Program-made: the position numbers and the translations under genes | Assembly (NCBI GenBank): GCA_017416855.1 | Contig: JAFQAZ010000002.1 | Span: 62,001-126,000, forward strand | DNA from: Clostridia bacterium | GTDB taxonomy: Bacteria; Bacillota; Clostridia; UBA1381; UBA9506 | Length of the DNA stretch: 64,000 nt | Reading direction: 5' to 3' | The notes under the pieces: model-generated | Told to the model about the DNA's origin: nothing | The model's input: the letters and a program-made list of their open reading frames with translations, nothing else | Databases searched by the model: none | Shown here: piece by piece, positions 18,777 through 27,351 of the stretch | Layout: each line of letters starts with the position of its first letter | How positions within the stretch are numbered: the stretch's first letter is position 1

Positions 18777-19187
18777 ATGATGTTTGATTTAGAAAAAGAA
18801 AAGGAAAAATTAAATTATATAATTGAAAGAAGAGACGAAATTCTTGCCGACATCAAAGAATGCTATCGCCTTGACGAAGAACAGTACGAAACCCTGGAAG
18901 ATATTGATGCTGCTATTGCTTGTGAAGAGCTGTGTCTTATATTTTGTGACCTTCGTGATATTGAGTACATAAATACACTCTATTATAAGCAAAGACAACT
19001 GATAAAAGTTTTGGAATGCTTGTCGAAGCCGGATGAAGAATCGAAAAAAACCGGAAAAGAAGCTTTGCATAAATTGATAGAAGAGGCCACTCGTGCAAGG
19101 AGATGCCTACAAATTGATATAAAAAAGGCAGAAAGAAACATGGAAGAACTGGATGAAATTCTGAAAACATGCAACAAGATACAGTAA
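18777..19187 (+). CDS. small coiled-coil protein of unknown function
   Basis: A 135-136-aa, highly charged, almost wholly helical protein, predicted to form coiled coils (heptad-like MMFDLEKEKEKLNYIIERR at the N-terminus, RNMEELDEILKTCNKI at the C-terminus). It has no signal peptide or membrane segment and I recognise no family. GGAGG stands 4 nt from the ATG at 18777 and 7 nt from a second ATG at 18780, so 18780 may be used. An AT-rich TATAAT element lies about 20 bp upstream. It is monocistronic, flanked by two strong terminators. Ribosome site, length and terminator make it a likely real gene. Confidence 0.7.
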   Translation: MMFDLEKEKEKLNYIIERRDEILADIKECYRLDEEQYETLEDIDAAIACEELCLIFCDLRDIEYINTLYYKQRQLIKVLECLSKPDEESKKTGKEALHKLIEEATRARRCLQIDIKKAERNMEELDEILKTCNKIQ

Positions 19188-19204
19188 ATTGCTTTAGCAT
19201 CTAT

Positions 19205-19242
19205 AAAGGGACTGTAAAAAACTAGTTTTTTACAGTCCCTTT
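19205..19242. terminator. bidirectional terminator
   Basis: A perfect 38-bp palindrome, AAAGGGACTGTAAAAAAC and its complement centred on ACTAGT, lies between the convergent coiled-coil gene and ABC-exporter gene. T-rich runs on both strands suit termination in both directions. Confidence 0.88.
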
Positions 19243-19246
19243 CATT

Positions 19247-21034
19247 TTACTCCTGAAGTTTTTTCAATTCATAGAAAGCGCCTTTTTTTGCCATCAGTTC
19301 ATCATGAGAACCGACCTCAACAATATGCCCTTTATCCAGCACCACAATTCTGTCCACATTACGAACAGTAGAAAGACGATGTGCTACCATAAAGGTTGTG
19401 CACTGCTTCATCATATTATCAACTGCTGCCTGCACCTTCTTTTCAGAAGCAGTATCCAAAGCCGAGGTTGCTTCATCAAAAATGATGATTTTTGGTTTTC
19501 TGAGCAAGGCTCTGGCTATAGAAACGCGCTGACGCTGACCGCCGGACAGCTTGCCGCCGTGTTCACCCAACTGGGTGTTCATACCGTTAGGCAGCAAGTC
19601 CAAAAGGTCGTCAAGGCCCACACTTTTAATCACGCTGTTCACTTCTTCATCTGAAACATGGTCAAGACCGTAAGTGATATTATCGCGAATCGTACCGGAA
19701 AACAAAATGGTATTCTGTGGTACCACAGCAATTTGATTACGGTATTCTGTCATATCCAGATTCAGCATATTCACCCGGTCAATCAGAATCTGCCCTTCCT
19801 GGGGATTGTCAAAACCAATCAACAGGTCTAAAATAGTGGATTTACCGGCACCGGAGGAACCTACAAAAGCAATACTTTCACCGGGTTTCACCGACAAGGT
19901 GAAGTCCTCTAAAGTCCAGCGGTCGCTCCCTGCATAACGGTAATGAACATTTGAAAACTCAACCTGCCCCTTCATATCTGAAAGAGGGATAATGGCGTTA
20001 TCAGTTTCCACCCGTTCTTCATAAAGAATTTCACCAATGGAATTAACCGATTCAATACCCTTTGTCAGTTGCGGATATAAACTGAACAAGGTATTCACAC
20101 AGCTGACAAGCTGGCCAAAATACGTTTGGTATAAAACCACCTCGCCAATGGAAATTTTTCCGTTAAATGCGAGAATACCGGTAAACACAAGGCAAGCAAG
20201 ACGAGCACTTTCCATCAGCACATAGCTGCTGGCACCAAACAGACTGTTGGTTTTATCAAGGGAATAACCGGCACTCATAACATGTCCCAACCGGTTATCC
20301 ATTCTCCGCATTTCCCGTTGCTGCAAGCCATGAGCGCGGGTAACGGGAATCAGTTCAATCATTTCAGAAACATTAGACTGTGTTTTTTCCATTTCCTTTC
20401 GGAAAATCGTATTTCTGGTGGTAATTTTGCTTCTTAAAATCCGTAATAAAAGCACTTCCAGCGGCACAATTAACACAAAGAACAGTACCACGATGGGGCT
20501 GTTCATAACCGTTACCGTAATAGACACAGTAATGCTAATGGCAATAATCAGAATGTGTCTGTAAGCAGAAGCCAAGAGCACCTCAATGCTCTCACAGTCA
20601 CGCATTATTTTAGACTGCAGCTTACCGGAATTGACATTTTTATGATAAGACATGGAAAGTTGCTGCAATTTCTGAATAATACTGCTTCTGAGCATAAATT
20701 CTATTTTTCTTGTGAGTCTATCATAGAATTTAGAAACACTGTATGTGCTATATGCATTTTGCAGAATTGTCACCGCTGCAATGGCTGCATTAATCAAAAT
20801 ATCAGGGATTTTGTGTCCGGCAGGGCTGGTGGCTATGTTAATAATATTCGATGTTGCCACAGGCACAACCCAAACCGGCAAATTCTGAAGAATCAAAAAG
20901 AAGGTACTGGTTAAAAGAGTCTTCATTTCACCCTTGTAAAATCCCAACAGAATTTTAATTGGATGACCTTTATTCTCCGTAAAATTCTTAATACACTCAT
21001 AAATGGAATCGCAGGAATTCTTTTTCTTCATCAT
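19247..21034 (-). CDS. ABC-type exporter, fused permease and ATPase
   Basis: A 595-aa half-transporter of the MsbA/LmrA class. The N-terminal membrane domain (about 30-330) has six predicted membrane segments. The C-terminal ATPase has Walker A GSSGAGKST, signature LSGGQRQR, Walker B IIIFDEATSALD and H-loop AHRLST, so all catalytic motifs are intact. It would act as a homodimer or with a partner encoded elsewhere; the substrate (lipid, peptide or drug) is unknown. AAGGGG precedes two consecutive ATG codons (21034, 21031). A consensus promoter lies upstream at 21117-21090. Confidence 0.93.
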   Translation of the reverse strand: MMKKKNSCDSIYECIKNFTENKGHPIKILLGFYKGEMKTLLTSTFFLILQNLPVWVVPVATSNIINIATSPAGHKIPDILINAAIAAVTILQNAYSTYSVSKFYDRLTRKIEFMLRSSIIQKLQQLSMSYHKNVNSGKLQSKIMRDCESIEVLLASAYRHILIIAISITVSITVTVMNSPIVVLFFVLIVPLEVLLLRILRSKITTRNTIFRKEMEKTQSNVSEMIELIPVTRAHGLQQREMRRMDNRLGHVMSAGYSLDKTNSLFGASSYVLMESARLACLVFTGILAFNGKISIGEVVLYQTYFGQLVSCVNTLFSLYPQLTKGIESVNSIGEILYEERVETDNAIIPLSDMKGQVEFSNVHYRYAGSDRWTLEDFTLSVKPGESIAFVGSSGAGKSTILDLLIGFDNPQEGQILIDRVNMLNLDMTEYRNQIAVVPQNTILFSGTIRDNITYGLDHVSDEEVNSVIKSVGLDDLLDLLPNGMNTQLGEHGGKLSGGQRQRVSIARALLRKPKIIIFDEATSALDTASEKKVQAAVDNMMKQCTTFMVAHRLSTVRNVDRIVVLDKGHIVEVGSHDELMAKKGAFYELKKLQE

Positions 21035-21089
21035 AATACCCCTTTCAAGGTTTATTCTTTAGCTGAACAAAAACTCCTTCTTGCCCCCT

Positions 21090-21117
21090 ATTATACACGA
21101 ACCGGTAGGTTTGTCAA
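21090..21117 (-). promoter_or_regulatory. sigma-A promoter of the ABC exporter gene
   Basis: On the minus strand TTGACA (21117-21112), 16 bp, then TATAAT (21095-21090). The spacer holds AACCTACCGGTT, with outer AACC/GGTT symmetry that could be an operator. Confidence 0.75.
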
Positions 21118-21241
21118 CCCTTTTTTATCATTTTTTTCAGATGTAAATATTTTGTAATAAACAAACAGTTAAACAAAAAAAATAAAATTTAAAAAAACGC
21201 ATAGAATAATACTATAAAATCAAATAAAAAGGATGGATTAT

Positions 21242-22084
21242 ATGAAAAAATTTTTTTGTCTCTTTCTTCTTTTAATCATCTTGTTAAGCGGTTGTTCCGG
21301 CGACGGCAATCCTTTTCGTACAGAAATTTCTATGGAGCCCACACATCCTGTCAGCGTCACCATGGCCGATGTTCAGGAAAATTATGAACAATATCCCAAT
21401 ACTATGTATGGTTGGGGACTTAAGAAAAACGTAAATGCGCCACCGGAAATTCCCTCCACCATTCAAAACATGATGAATACATATCACGCCATTTATTTAG
21501 ATTCTACACCCCGTTCTCTCTATCTCACCTTTGATGAAGGATATGAAAACGGCTACACTGGCCAGATTCTGGATGTTTTAAAAGAAAACAATGTAAAAGC
21601 GGCTTTTTTCGTCACCGGTCCTTATCTTGAAAAGGAAGAAGAGCTGGTAAAACGCATGTTTGATGAGGGGCATATTGTGGGGAATCATACCGTCAACCAC
21701 CCCAGTCTACCACAGCTTGCAAGCACTAAACAAGTGGCTGAGGAAATCACCGCTTTGCAAAATCTTTGCAAAGAAAAATATGGTCAGGAAATGACTTACT
21801 TCCGCCCGCCGCGAGGTGAATATTCAGAAAGGACCTTAAAAATTGCCGAAGATCTTGGCTATACCAATGTCTTTTGGAGTTTTGCCTATAAAGACTGGGA
21901 TGTGAAAGCGCAAAAAGGCACCGATTATGCCTATAATCAGATAAAAAAAGGTGTACACGATGGTGCCGTTTTACTGCTGCACGCTGTGTCGAAGGATAAC
22001 GCTGATGTTTTGGATAAAATTATCAAAGACTTAAAAAGTGAAGGCTATCGTTTTAAATCATTAGACGAATTTGGAACGCCTTAA
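21242..22084 (+). CDS. polysaccharide deacetylase lipoprotein, PdaA-like
   Basis: A 280-aa protein with a lipoprotein signal (MKKFFCLFLLLIILLSGC). The NodB domain carries TFDEGYENGYT (motif 1), HTVNHP (motif 2), RPPRGEYS (motif 3) and LLLHAVS (last motif). The extended motif 1 and the N-terminal YGWGLKKN segment are typical of PdaA, the N-acetylmuramic acid deacetylase needed to make muramic delta-lactam in the spore cortex. I prefer the ATG at 21242 because the ATG at 21233 touches the AAAAAGG ribosome site. Its place just before spoIVB supports a sporulation role. B. subtilis PdaA is not a classical lipoprotein, so membrane anchoring here is a point of difference. Confidence 0.88.
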   Translation: MKKFFCLFLLLIILLSGCSGDGNPFRTEISMEPTHPVSVTMADVQENYEQYPNTMYGWGLKKNVNAPPEIPSTIQNMMNTYHAIYLDSTPRSLYLTFDEGYENGYTGQILDVLKENNVKAAFFVTGPYLEKEEELVKRMFDEGHIVGNHTVNHPSLPQLASTKQVAEEITALQNLCKEKYGQEMTYFRPPRGEYSERTLKIAEDLGYTNVFWSFAYKDWDVKAQKGTDYAYNQIKKGVHDGAVLLLHAVSKDNADVLDKIIKDLKSEGYRFKSLDEFGTP

Positions 22085-22104
22085 CCATTGCCAAAAACGA
22101 CCTA

Positions 22105-22160
22105 GGATATTCTCCACTCTCCGGGTCAATCTAAAAGAGAACGATTAAAAACGGAGAGTG
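22105..22160 (+). promoter_or_regulatory. candidate forespore (sigma-G/F) promoter and RBS-hiding hairpin for spoIVB
   Basis: GGATA (22105-22109), 17 bp, CAATCTA (22127-22133) resembles the sigma-G/sigma-F consensus. CACTCTCCG (22115-22123) is perfectly complementary to CGGAGAGTG (22152-22160), which contains the spoIVB ribosome site GGAG. In mRNA reading through from pdaA, the hairpin would hide that site; mRNA starting near 22140 lacks the left arm and would be free for translation. Confidence 0.5.
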
Positions 22161-22166
22161 AAACCT

Positions 22167-23408
22167 ATGAAACGAAGCCTTACAAACAGAAACAGAATTC
22201 GCTTATTTAGCGCTCTTTTTGCTTTGGTTACGGCTTCTATGATATTAGCCTGTCAAATTCAGTACCCAGCGCATATCACCATTTTTGAAGGTGAAAATCT
22301 CACACTAACCTCACCCACTGCCTACTCGATGAGTGCACCGGCCGCCATGGGCGGTATGCTGACAGAAGATGGCACTTTAGAAACAGATGTTTTCCAAAAA
22401 TCAGCAAATAACGAATGTCATATGACTGTCAAGTTATTTGGTCTGGTCCCCGTGCGCACTGTAACCGTTCACATTGAGCCAAAAACAGAACTGATAGCTT
22501 GCGGTAATACCGTAGGGATTAAAATTTTCAGCAAAGGGTTGGTTTGTGTCGGTACACAGGAAATTGTGGCCACAGACGGTAGCCGGCAAAACCTTGGTCG
22601 CACAGCTGATATACGACCGGGAGATATCCTTCTTTCGGCCAACGATGTGACTTTAACTGATACAGAAGAGCTAAGTCATTTAATTGCAAACAGCAACGGT
22701 TCTACAATTCATTTTACCATTTCCCGCAGTGGTCAGCAGATTGAAAAAAAGCTGACACCATTGCAAACAAAAGATGGATATAAACTAGGAATCTGGCTTC
22801 GTGACAGCACCGCCGGCATTGGCACACTCACCTTTTACAATCCTGATACAAAGGCATTCGGTGCCTTGGGGCACCCCATTGCCGACAGAGACACCGGCAC
22901 CACAATTCCCGTACTGGAAGGCTCGCTCCTCCCTGCCGGTGTGATTGGCATTACCAAGGGTGCCAAAGGGGAGCCAGGAGAATTAAAGGGCATATTCAAA
23001 ACCGGTCAGAAACCATTAGGTGTGATTAGTAAAAACACTGACCAAGGCGTTTTCGGCACTTTACACCACGAAATGAATGTAACTCATTTTTATCCCGTGG
23101 CCTCCTCTGCTCAGATTAAAGAAGGGCCTGCCACCATTCTTTCCAACATAAATGGTGACATGGTAGAAGAATTTGATATTGAAATCCAGAAAGCCTCCCC
23201 TTTTTATACCGGTGAGCAAAAAGATATGATTCTCCATGTAACCGATCCAAAGCTTCTTGAAAAAACCGGTGGTATAGTGCAGGGGATGTCGGGTTCACCT
23301 GTGCTGCAAAATGGTAAAATTGTGGGAGCTGTAACACACGTTTTTGTGAATGATCCAACCCGTGGATATGGAATATTTATTGAGAATATGTTAAAAGAAG
23401 TAGGATAA
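22167..23408 (+). CDS. spoIVB: SpoIVB serine peptidase (S55 family)
   Basis: A 413-aa protein from the ATG at 22167 (GGAG 10 nt upstream). It has an N-terminal membrane anchor (LFSALFALVTASMILACQI), a PDZ domain at about 100-195 (ADIRPGDILLSANDVTL) and the S55 peptidase domain with His in GALGHPIAD (H236) and nucleophile Ser in GMSGSP (S375). SpoIVB is secreted by the forespore into the intermembrane space, where it triggers pro-sigma-K processing. The 3' end of this gene, from the Ser codon onward, is duplicated at 27352-27477. The gene is intact here, but its last 40 codons may have been supplied by the inserted cassette downstream. Confidence 0.96.
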   Translation: MKRSLTNRNRIRLFSALFALVTASMILACQIQYPAHITIFEGENLTLTSPTAYSMSAPAAMGGMLTEDGTLETDVFQKSANNECHMTVKLFGLVPVRTVTVHIEPKTELIACGNTVGIKIFSKGLVCVGTQEIVATDGSRQNLGRTADIRPGDILLSANDVTLTDTEELSHLIANSNGSTIHFTISRSGQQIEKKLTPLQTKDGYKLGIWLRDSTAGIGTLTFYNPDTKAFGALGHPIADRDTGTTIPVLEGSLLPAGVIGITKGAKGEPGELKGIFKTGQKPLGVISKNTDQGVFGTLHHEMNVTHFYPVASSAQIKEGPATILSNINGDMVEEFDIEIQKASPFYTGEQKDMILHVTDPKLLEKTGGIVQGMSGSPVLQNGKIVGAVTHVFVNDPTRGYGIFIENMLKEVG

Positions 23409-23420
23409 AATAAAATATCA

Positions 23421-23451
23421 AAGCTCGGCTATTTTATAGCCGAGCTTTTTT
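23421..23451. terminator. bidirectional terminator overlapping the araC-type stop codon
   Basis: A 12-bp stem AAGCTCGGCTAT/ATAGCCGAGCTT with a TTT loop, then TTTTTT on the plus strand. It ends spoIVB, and on the minus strand it encodes the last codons and the TAG of the AraC-type gene. Confidence 0.87.
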
Positions 23452-24238
23452 GAATAATTAATTTTTTTTTGAATTCTCTTGGTGTAACACCAACCTGTTT
23501 TCTAAATTGGCGTGTAAAATGCTCCACATTTTTATAGCCGCACATTTGCGCAATTTCATATATTTTATTATTGCCATATAGCAAAAGTTTTTTTGCTAAG
23601 CTTATTCGTGCACAAATTAAATCTTTTTGGAAGGTAGTCTTAAAAAATTGCTTATATAAGCTTTGAAAATAAAATCTGCTTAGAAATAATTTATTTGCTG
23701 CATATTCAATTGACCAATCGAAAGCCGGTTTTTTATAAATATCATCTCGCAAACGATAAAAGACTGCATATTGGCTATACCGACTGTTGTTTTCAACCGA
23801 TAAATCATTTATCTCTTCGCCAGCCTTATATAAAAAGGCAAGTCCAAGTGATGATAAAATGTCCTGTGCATTGTGTGACGGAAGGTATTTCTCTTGCTCT
23901 ATCAGTGATATTATGCTGGTTATATATGCTGAGTTAACATGAAATATTGGCTTGCCTAATGGGATGTTCGAAAAAACGATTTTTTCAATATCGTTGCTCA
24001 AATCAAAGAAGACATAATCGTGATTAAATTCTGTTTCATCACAGCCGTAATAACTTTGAAACTGGTTTTTATCATAAAAAACCCCTGTTCCGGCTTGCAC
24101 CAGAATATATTCGCCATCTACATAAAGCATAGTTTTTGAGCGAAAAAGAACATAGAGATAATGTCCTCTACCATTGGGGAAATGAACGCTAAAGTTATTA
24201 TATCCTACAGAATTTGAAGCAGCTGATCTTATTATCAT
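23429..24238 (-). CDS. AraC-family transcriptional regulator
   Basis: About 269 aa from the ATG at 24238, which has AGAGG 7 nt upstream; the longer frame from 24292 has no ribosome site and runs through the operator. The N-terminal half is a cupin-like sensing domain (LYVDGEYILVQAGTGVFYDKNQFQ). The C-terminal 100 residues hold the two HTH motifs of AraC regulators (YAANKLFLSRFYFQSLYKQFF and KIYEIAQMCGYKNVEHFTRQF, ending GVTPREFKKK). It is divergent from the glycyl radical enzyme gene, with a tandem-repeat operator between them, so it most likely activates that gene in response to its substrate (inference). It is part of the cassette lying between the spoIVB repeats. Confidence 0.93.
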   Translation of the reverse strand: MIIRSAASNSVGYNNFSVHFPNGRGHYLYVLFRSKTMLYVDGEYILVQAGTGVFYDKNQFQSYYGCDETEFNHDYVFFDLSNDIEKIVFSNIPLGKPIFHVNSAYITSIISLIEQEKYLPSHNAQDILSSLGLAFLYKAGEEINDLSVENNSRYSQYAVFYRLRDDIYKKPAFDWSIEYAANKLFLSRFYFQSLYKQFFKTTFQKDLICARISLAKKLLLYGNNKIYEIAQMCGYKNVEHFTRQFRKQVGVTPREFKKKLIIQKSSAIK

Positions 24239-24258
24239 AATGGCACCTCTGTAAATAG

Positions 24259-24320
24259 CATTATATATCAATTTATTAACATTATATATCATTGTTTTTA
24301 CAATTGCAATAGCTTACAAT
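24259..24320 (+). promoter_or_regulatory. tandem 12-bp operator and promoter of the glycyl radical gene
   Basis: CATTATATATCA occurs twice in direct orientation (24259-24270 and 24280-24291), a 21-bp period or two helical turns. The second copy touches the -35 TTGTTT (24292-24297), followed by 17 bp and TACAAT (24315-24320). This is the usual geometry for AraC-type class II activation. The repeats also overlap the likely promoter of the regulator gene on the other strand. Confidence 0.7.
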
Positions 24321-24354
24321 ATTCTCGAAAAACACTTTAAGGAGGATTTAAACA

Positions 24355-26523
24355 ATGCCATATAGTGAACGAATTTCAAAAATAAGAGCATTTTCACAAG
24401 CGTTAGCGAAAAACGAGCCTGAAAACACATATTATTATGATCTCCATCGATTTGCAAAAAATCAATTTCACAGTCTTGATCGTTCGGAAAAAATTGCCCG
24501 AAGCACCGCATCAGCAATCAAAAATCAAAAAATATATATTGAACCCTTTGACAATATTATCGGCAGAGTTTTCCTTTTTAATCATAAGTCGGTTGATATG
24601 GAAGACCCGGACTTTGACCATATCACCGAAGCTCGCGAACGAATTTTCGCCGAAATAGAAGACTACGCCGACTTCGCCCAGTTCCCGTTTGTCGTTGGTG
24701 ATACTCATTATTCTTTCGGTCATATGAGCTGGAATTGGAACGCCATTTTAAAATATGGTACTTCGGGACTAAAAAAGAGATGTGAGGATGCCATGTCCAG
24801 AACCGATGACATCACAAGCCACGAATATTACAAAGGCGTTATCATTCTTCTTACTGCATTGGAGGACTGGAATGATTTACACGTAAAAAAATTGCTTGAA
24901 ATGGGTATGGAGAAGCAGGCGAAAATATGTGAAAAAGTTCCACGCTACCCTGCTGAAACCTTCCACGAAGCTATTCAGGCATTTTTCATGCAGTACATTG
25001 TTGTTATGCGTGAAAATCCGGGCGGTGGCAACAGCCCGGGTCGTCTTGACTATTATCTGTGGCCATATCTTGAAAGAGACCTGGCAAATAACACCTGCAC
25101 GATGGAAGACGCAAGAGAGCTTATAGAGGAGCTTTTTATCAGAATAAACGAACGCGTTTGGGATAAAGACGGGTGGACCGAAACCATTGTTGTCGGCGGA
25201 ACCAATCCAAGCGGTAGTTCAGCAGTAAATCCGCTTTCATATTTGATGATAGAGGCGTTTATGGAACTTGAAATCATCCACCCTGCGCTTTATGCCCGAA
25301 TTCCCGAAAACAGCCCTAATGAATGGATCGATTTCTGCGCAGATTTTCTCGTCAACGGAAAAAACCGTGCGCAACTGTTATATGATAAAACTATTATTGA
25401 GGCATTGTGCAAAAATGGTGTTCCTTATGAAGATGCGGTTGAGTATTACTGTGGCGGCTGTATGGAAATTGGTATTCAAGGCAAAACAAACAATTATCTT
25501 TTTAACACCTGGCATAATATGCCAAAAATGGTTGAGTTTGCAGTTACAAAAGGACTTTCTCTGTCGGACGGTAAAGTTATAAAGTCATATCGCAGCAAGG
25601 GCCTTGAGAACTACGATACCTTCGATGAGTTTTATTCAGATTTTATAAAAGAAGTAAAACGTATATTATATATGTTCTTTAAGGCTCAGGATATTTACAG
25701 CGAGGTTGCTGACAAAGCGTACCCACGATATCTTCTCACCTCTATGATTGATGATTGCATAAAACTCGGTAAAGGCATGCATTCAGGCGGAGTTCGTTAT
25801 CCTGACTACGGTTCGTTGCCAATTGGGCTTCCTGATGCTGCTGATTACCTATTCGCTATCAAAAAAGCAGTATACGACGACAAAGTCTGCACAGCATCTG
25901 AGCTTGTAGATGCCTTGAAGGCAAACTTTGAAGGCTATGAATTATTACGCAAACAGCTTATTGCTATTCCGAAATATGGTCAGGATAACAGTGAAGCAGA
26001 TAGCTTTGCAAACAAGTATTTTAGCGACGTAAGTGATATTTATACATCTTATGTAACTCGTTTTGGTGGTAAGGGTAAAATGGTTATTTTCACATTTACC
26101 TGGGCTGCTGATGCAGGTATGGATATGGGCGCTACTGCATCAGGTAAGCTTGCGCACACGCCTGTTGCACACGGAGTTACGCCACATAGCTCTTCTATGA
26201 CAGAAGGCATAACTGCTGCAATTAACTCGTGTACTGCTTTGGATTTTACAAAATTTAACGGTGGCGCATCTACCATGTGGGACTTAGACAGTTCTTGGGT
26301 AAATCCAACTCTTGTAAAGAGTCTGTTTATGACATTTTTCAAAAATGGAGGGCAAATCTTCCAAGGCAACACAACTGATGTTAAAGAGCTTATAGCTGCT
26401 CAACAAAATCCTGAAAACTTCCCAAATCTTATGGTAAGAGTCGGCGGATTCTCAGCACGTTTTGTTACTCTTAAAAAGCATGTACAGGACGAAATTATAG
26501 GCCGTATTCGCCACAACTGTTAA
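24355..26523 (+). CDS. glycyl radical enzyme (eliminase type), substrate unknown
   Basis: A 722-aa member of the pyruvate formate-lyase superfamily. The active-site loop YYCGGCMEIG gives Cys369 followed by Glu371 (G-C-x-E), the pattern of the C-O/C-N/C-S eliminases and dehydratases (CutC, glycerol, propanediol, hydroxyproline and isethionate enzymes). Pyruvate formate-lyase itself has adjacent Cys-Cys. The glycyl radical loop is VRVGGFSARF near the C-terminus, with the radical Gly at 698; it has Phe where many families have Tyr. Other superfamily landmarks are GRLDYYLWPYLERDL and GGVRYPDYGSLPIGLPDAADYLFAIKKAV. It is shorter than most members (760-850 aa), mainly at the N-terminus. GGAGG precedes the ATG and the activase gene follows after 22 bp. 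I cannot assign it to a characterised family. Confidence 0.95.
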   Translation: MPYSERISKIRAFSQALAKNEPENTYYYDLHRFAKNQFHSLDRSEKIARSTASAIKNQKIYIEPFDNIIGRVFLFNHKSVDMEDPDFDHITEARERIFAEIEDYADFAQFPFVVGDTHYSFGHMSWNWNAILKYGTSGLKKRCEDAMSRTDDITSHEYYKGVIILLTALEDWNDLHVKKLLEMGMEKQAKICEKVPRYPAETFHEAIQAFFMQYIVVMRENPGGGNSPGRLDYYLWPYLERDLANNTCTMEDARELIEELFIRINERVWDKDGWTETIVVGGTNPSGSSAVNPLSYLMIEAFMELEIIHPALYARIPENSPNEWIDFCADFLVNGKNRAQLLYDKTIIEALCKNGVPYEDAVEYYCGGCMEIGIQGKTNNYLFNTWHNMPKMVEFAVTKGLSLSDGKVIKSYRSKGLENYDTFDEFYSDFIKEVKRILYMFFKAQDIYSEVADKAYPRYLLTSMIDDCIKLGKGMHSGGVRYPDYGSLPIGLPDAADYLFAIKKAVYDDKVCTASELVDALKANFEGYELLRKQLIAIPKYGQDNSEADSFANKYFSDVSDIYTSYVTRFGGKGKMVIFTFTWAADAGMDMGATASGKLAHTPVAHGVTPHSSSMTEGITAAINSCTALDFTKFNGGASTMWDLDSSWVNPTLVKSLFMTFFKNGGQIFQGNTTDVKELIAAQQNPENFPNLMVRVGGFSARFVTLKKHVQDEIIGRIRHNC

Positions 26524-26545
26524 ATTGCTTTTGGAGGACACTAAA

Positions 26546-27343
26546 ATGAAAGGCCTGATTTTTAATATTCAAAGATTTTGTATACATGATGGCCCCGGAA
26601 TCAGAACAACGGTATTTTTTAAAGGTTGTAACCTAAGCTGTGCTTGGTGCCATAATCCTGAAAGTCAATCTCCCTATAAAGAGACAATGTTTTATGAGGA
26701 CAAATGCATAGGTTGCGGAAGATGCAAAAACACATCTGATTTTATTTGTCCCAGTGGCGCGCGTGAGCTTTGTGGAAAGGAATACAGTGTTAATGAGGTT
26801 CTTGCAGAAGTCGTAAAAGACAAGTCTTTTTACGAAAATTCGGGTGGAGGTGTAACCTTTTCGGGTGGAGAGTGTATGCTGCAAATTGATTTTCTTTTGG
26901 AAATTCTTAAAAAGTGCAAAAAAAACGGTATACATATCACAGTTGATACAGCTGGACATATTCCCTGGACAGACTTTGAAAAAATAATGCTGTATACGGA
27001 TTTGTTTTTATATGATATAAAGTCGATGGACTCCAATACCCATAAAAAGTATGTCGGTGTGGGGAATGAACTTATTCTGGATAATCTTGCAAGGCTATTA
27101 AAGTCAAAGGCTGCGGTTCGTGTAAGAGTTCCTGTTATTCCATCTGTAAACGATGCAGAGGAAGAAATGCAAAAAATCAAATTGTTTTTTGATGAAAACG
27201 GGCATCCGACCGAAATTGAACTGCTGCCATATCATAGGATGGGTGAGCACAAATACGAGTCTCTCGGAAAATCTACACAAAAATTTGATATTCCAAGCAA
27301 AGAGAAAATCGAAATACTAAAACATATCGTTGTCCCCTATTGA
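26546..27343 (+). CDS. glycyl radical enzyme activating enzyme (radical SAM)
   Basis: A 265-aa protein starting at the ATG at 26546 (GGAGG 8 nt upstream). The radical-SAM motif is CNLSCAWC, preceded by [16 protein letters not shown], the hallmark of PFL-activase-type enzymes. An inserted ferredoxin-like segment has [15 protein letters not shown], enough for about one extra [4Fe-4S] cluster; the second cluster seen in many eliminase activases is missing or degenerate. [12 protein letters not shown] is the SAM-binding glycine motif. It would generate the glycyl radical on Gly698 of the enzyme encoded just upstream. Its stop lies only 8 bp before the point where spoIVB similarity resumes. Confidence 0.95.
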   Translation: MKGLIFNIQRFCIHDGPGIRTTVFFKGCNLSCAWCHNPESQSPYKETMFYEDKCIGCGRCKNTSDFICPSGARELCGKEYSVNEVLAEVVKDKSFYENSGGGVTFSGGECMLQIDFLLEILKKCKKNGIHITVDTAGHIPWTDFEKIMLYTDLFLYDIKSMDSNTHKKYVGVGNELILDNLARLLKSKAAVRVRVPVIPSVNDAEEEMQKIKLFFDENGHPTEIELLPYHRMGEHKYESLGKSTQKFDIPSKEKIEILKHIVVPY

Positions 27344-27351
27344 CAACAGTC

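Noticed and set aside
21199-21227. GCATA-17-CAAATAA as a sigma-G promoter for the PdaA-like gene
   Set aside because: The transcript would start near 21234, after the ribosome site, leaving the mRNA without it.
23409-27351. Integrase, transposase or terminal inverted repeats for the glycyl radical cassette
   Set aside because: I searched by eye and found none; all DNA inside is accounted for by the three genes and their control sites.
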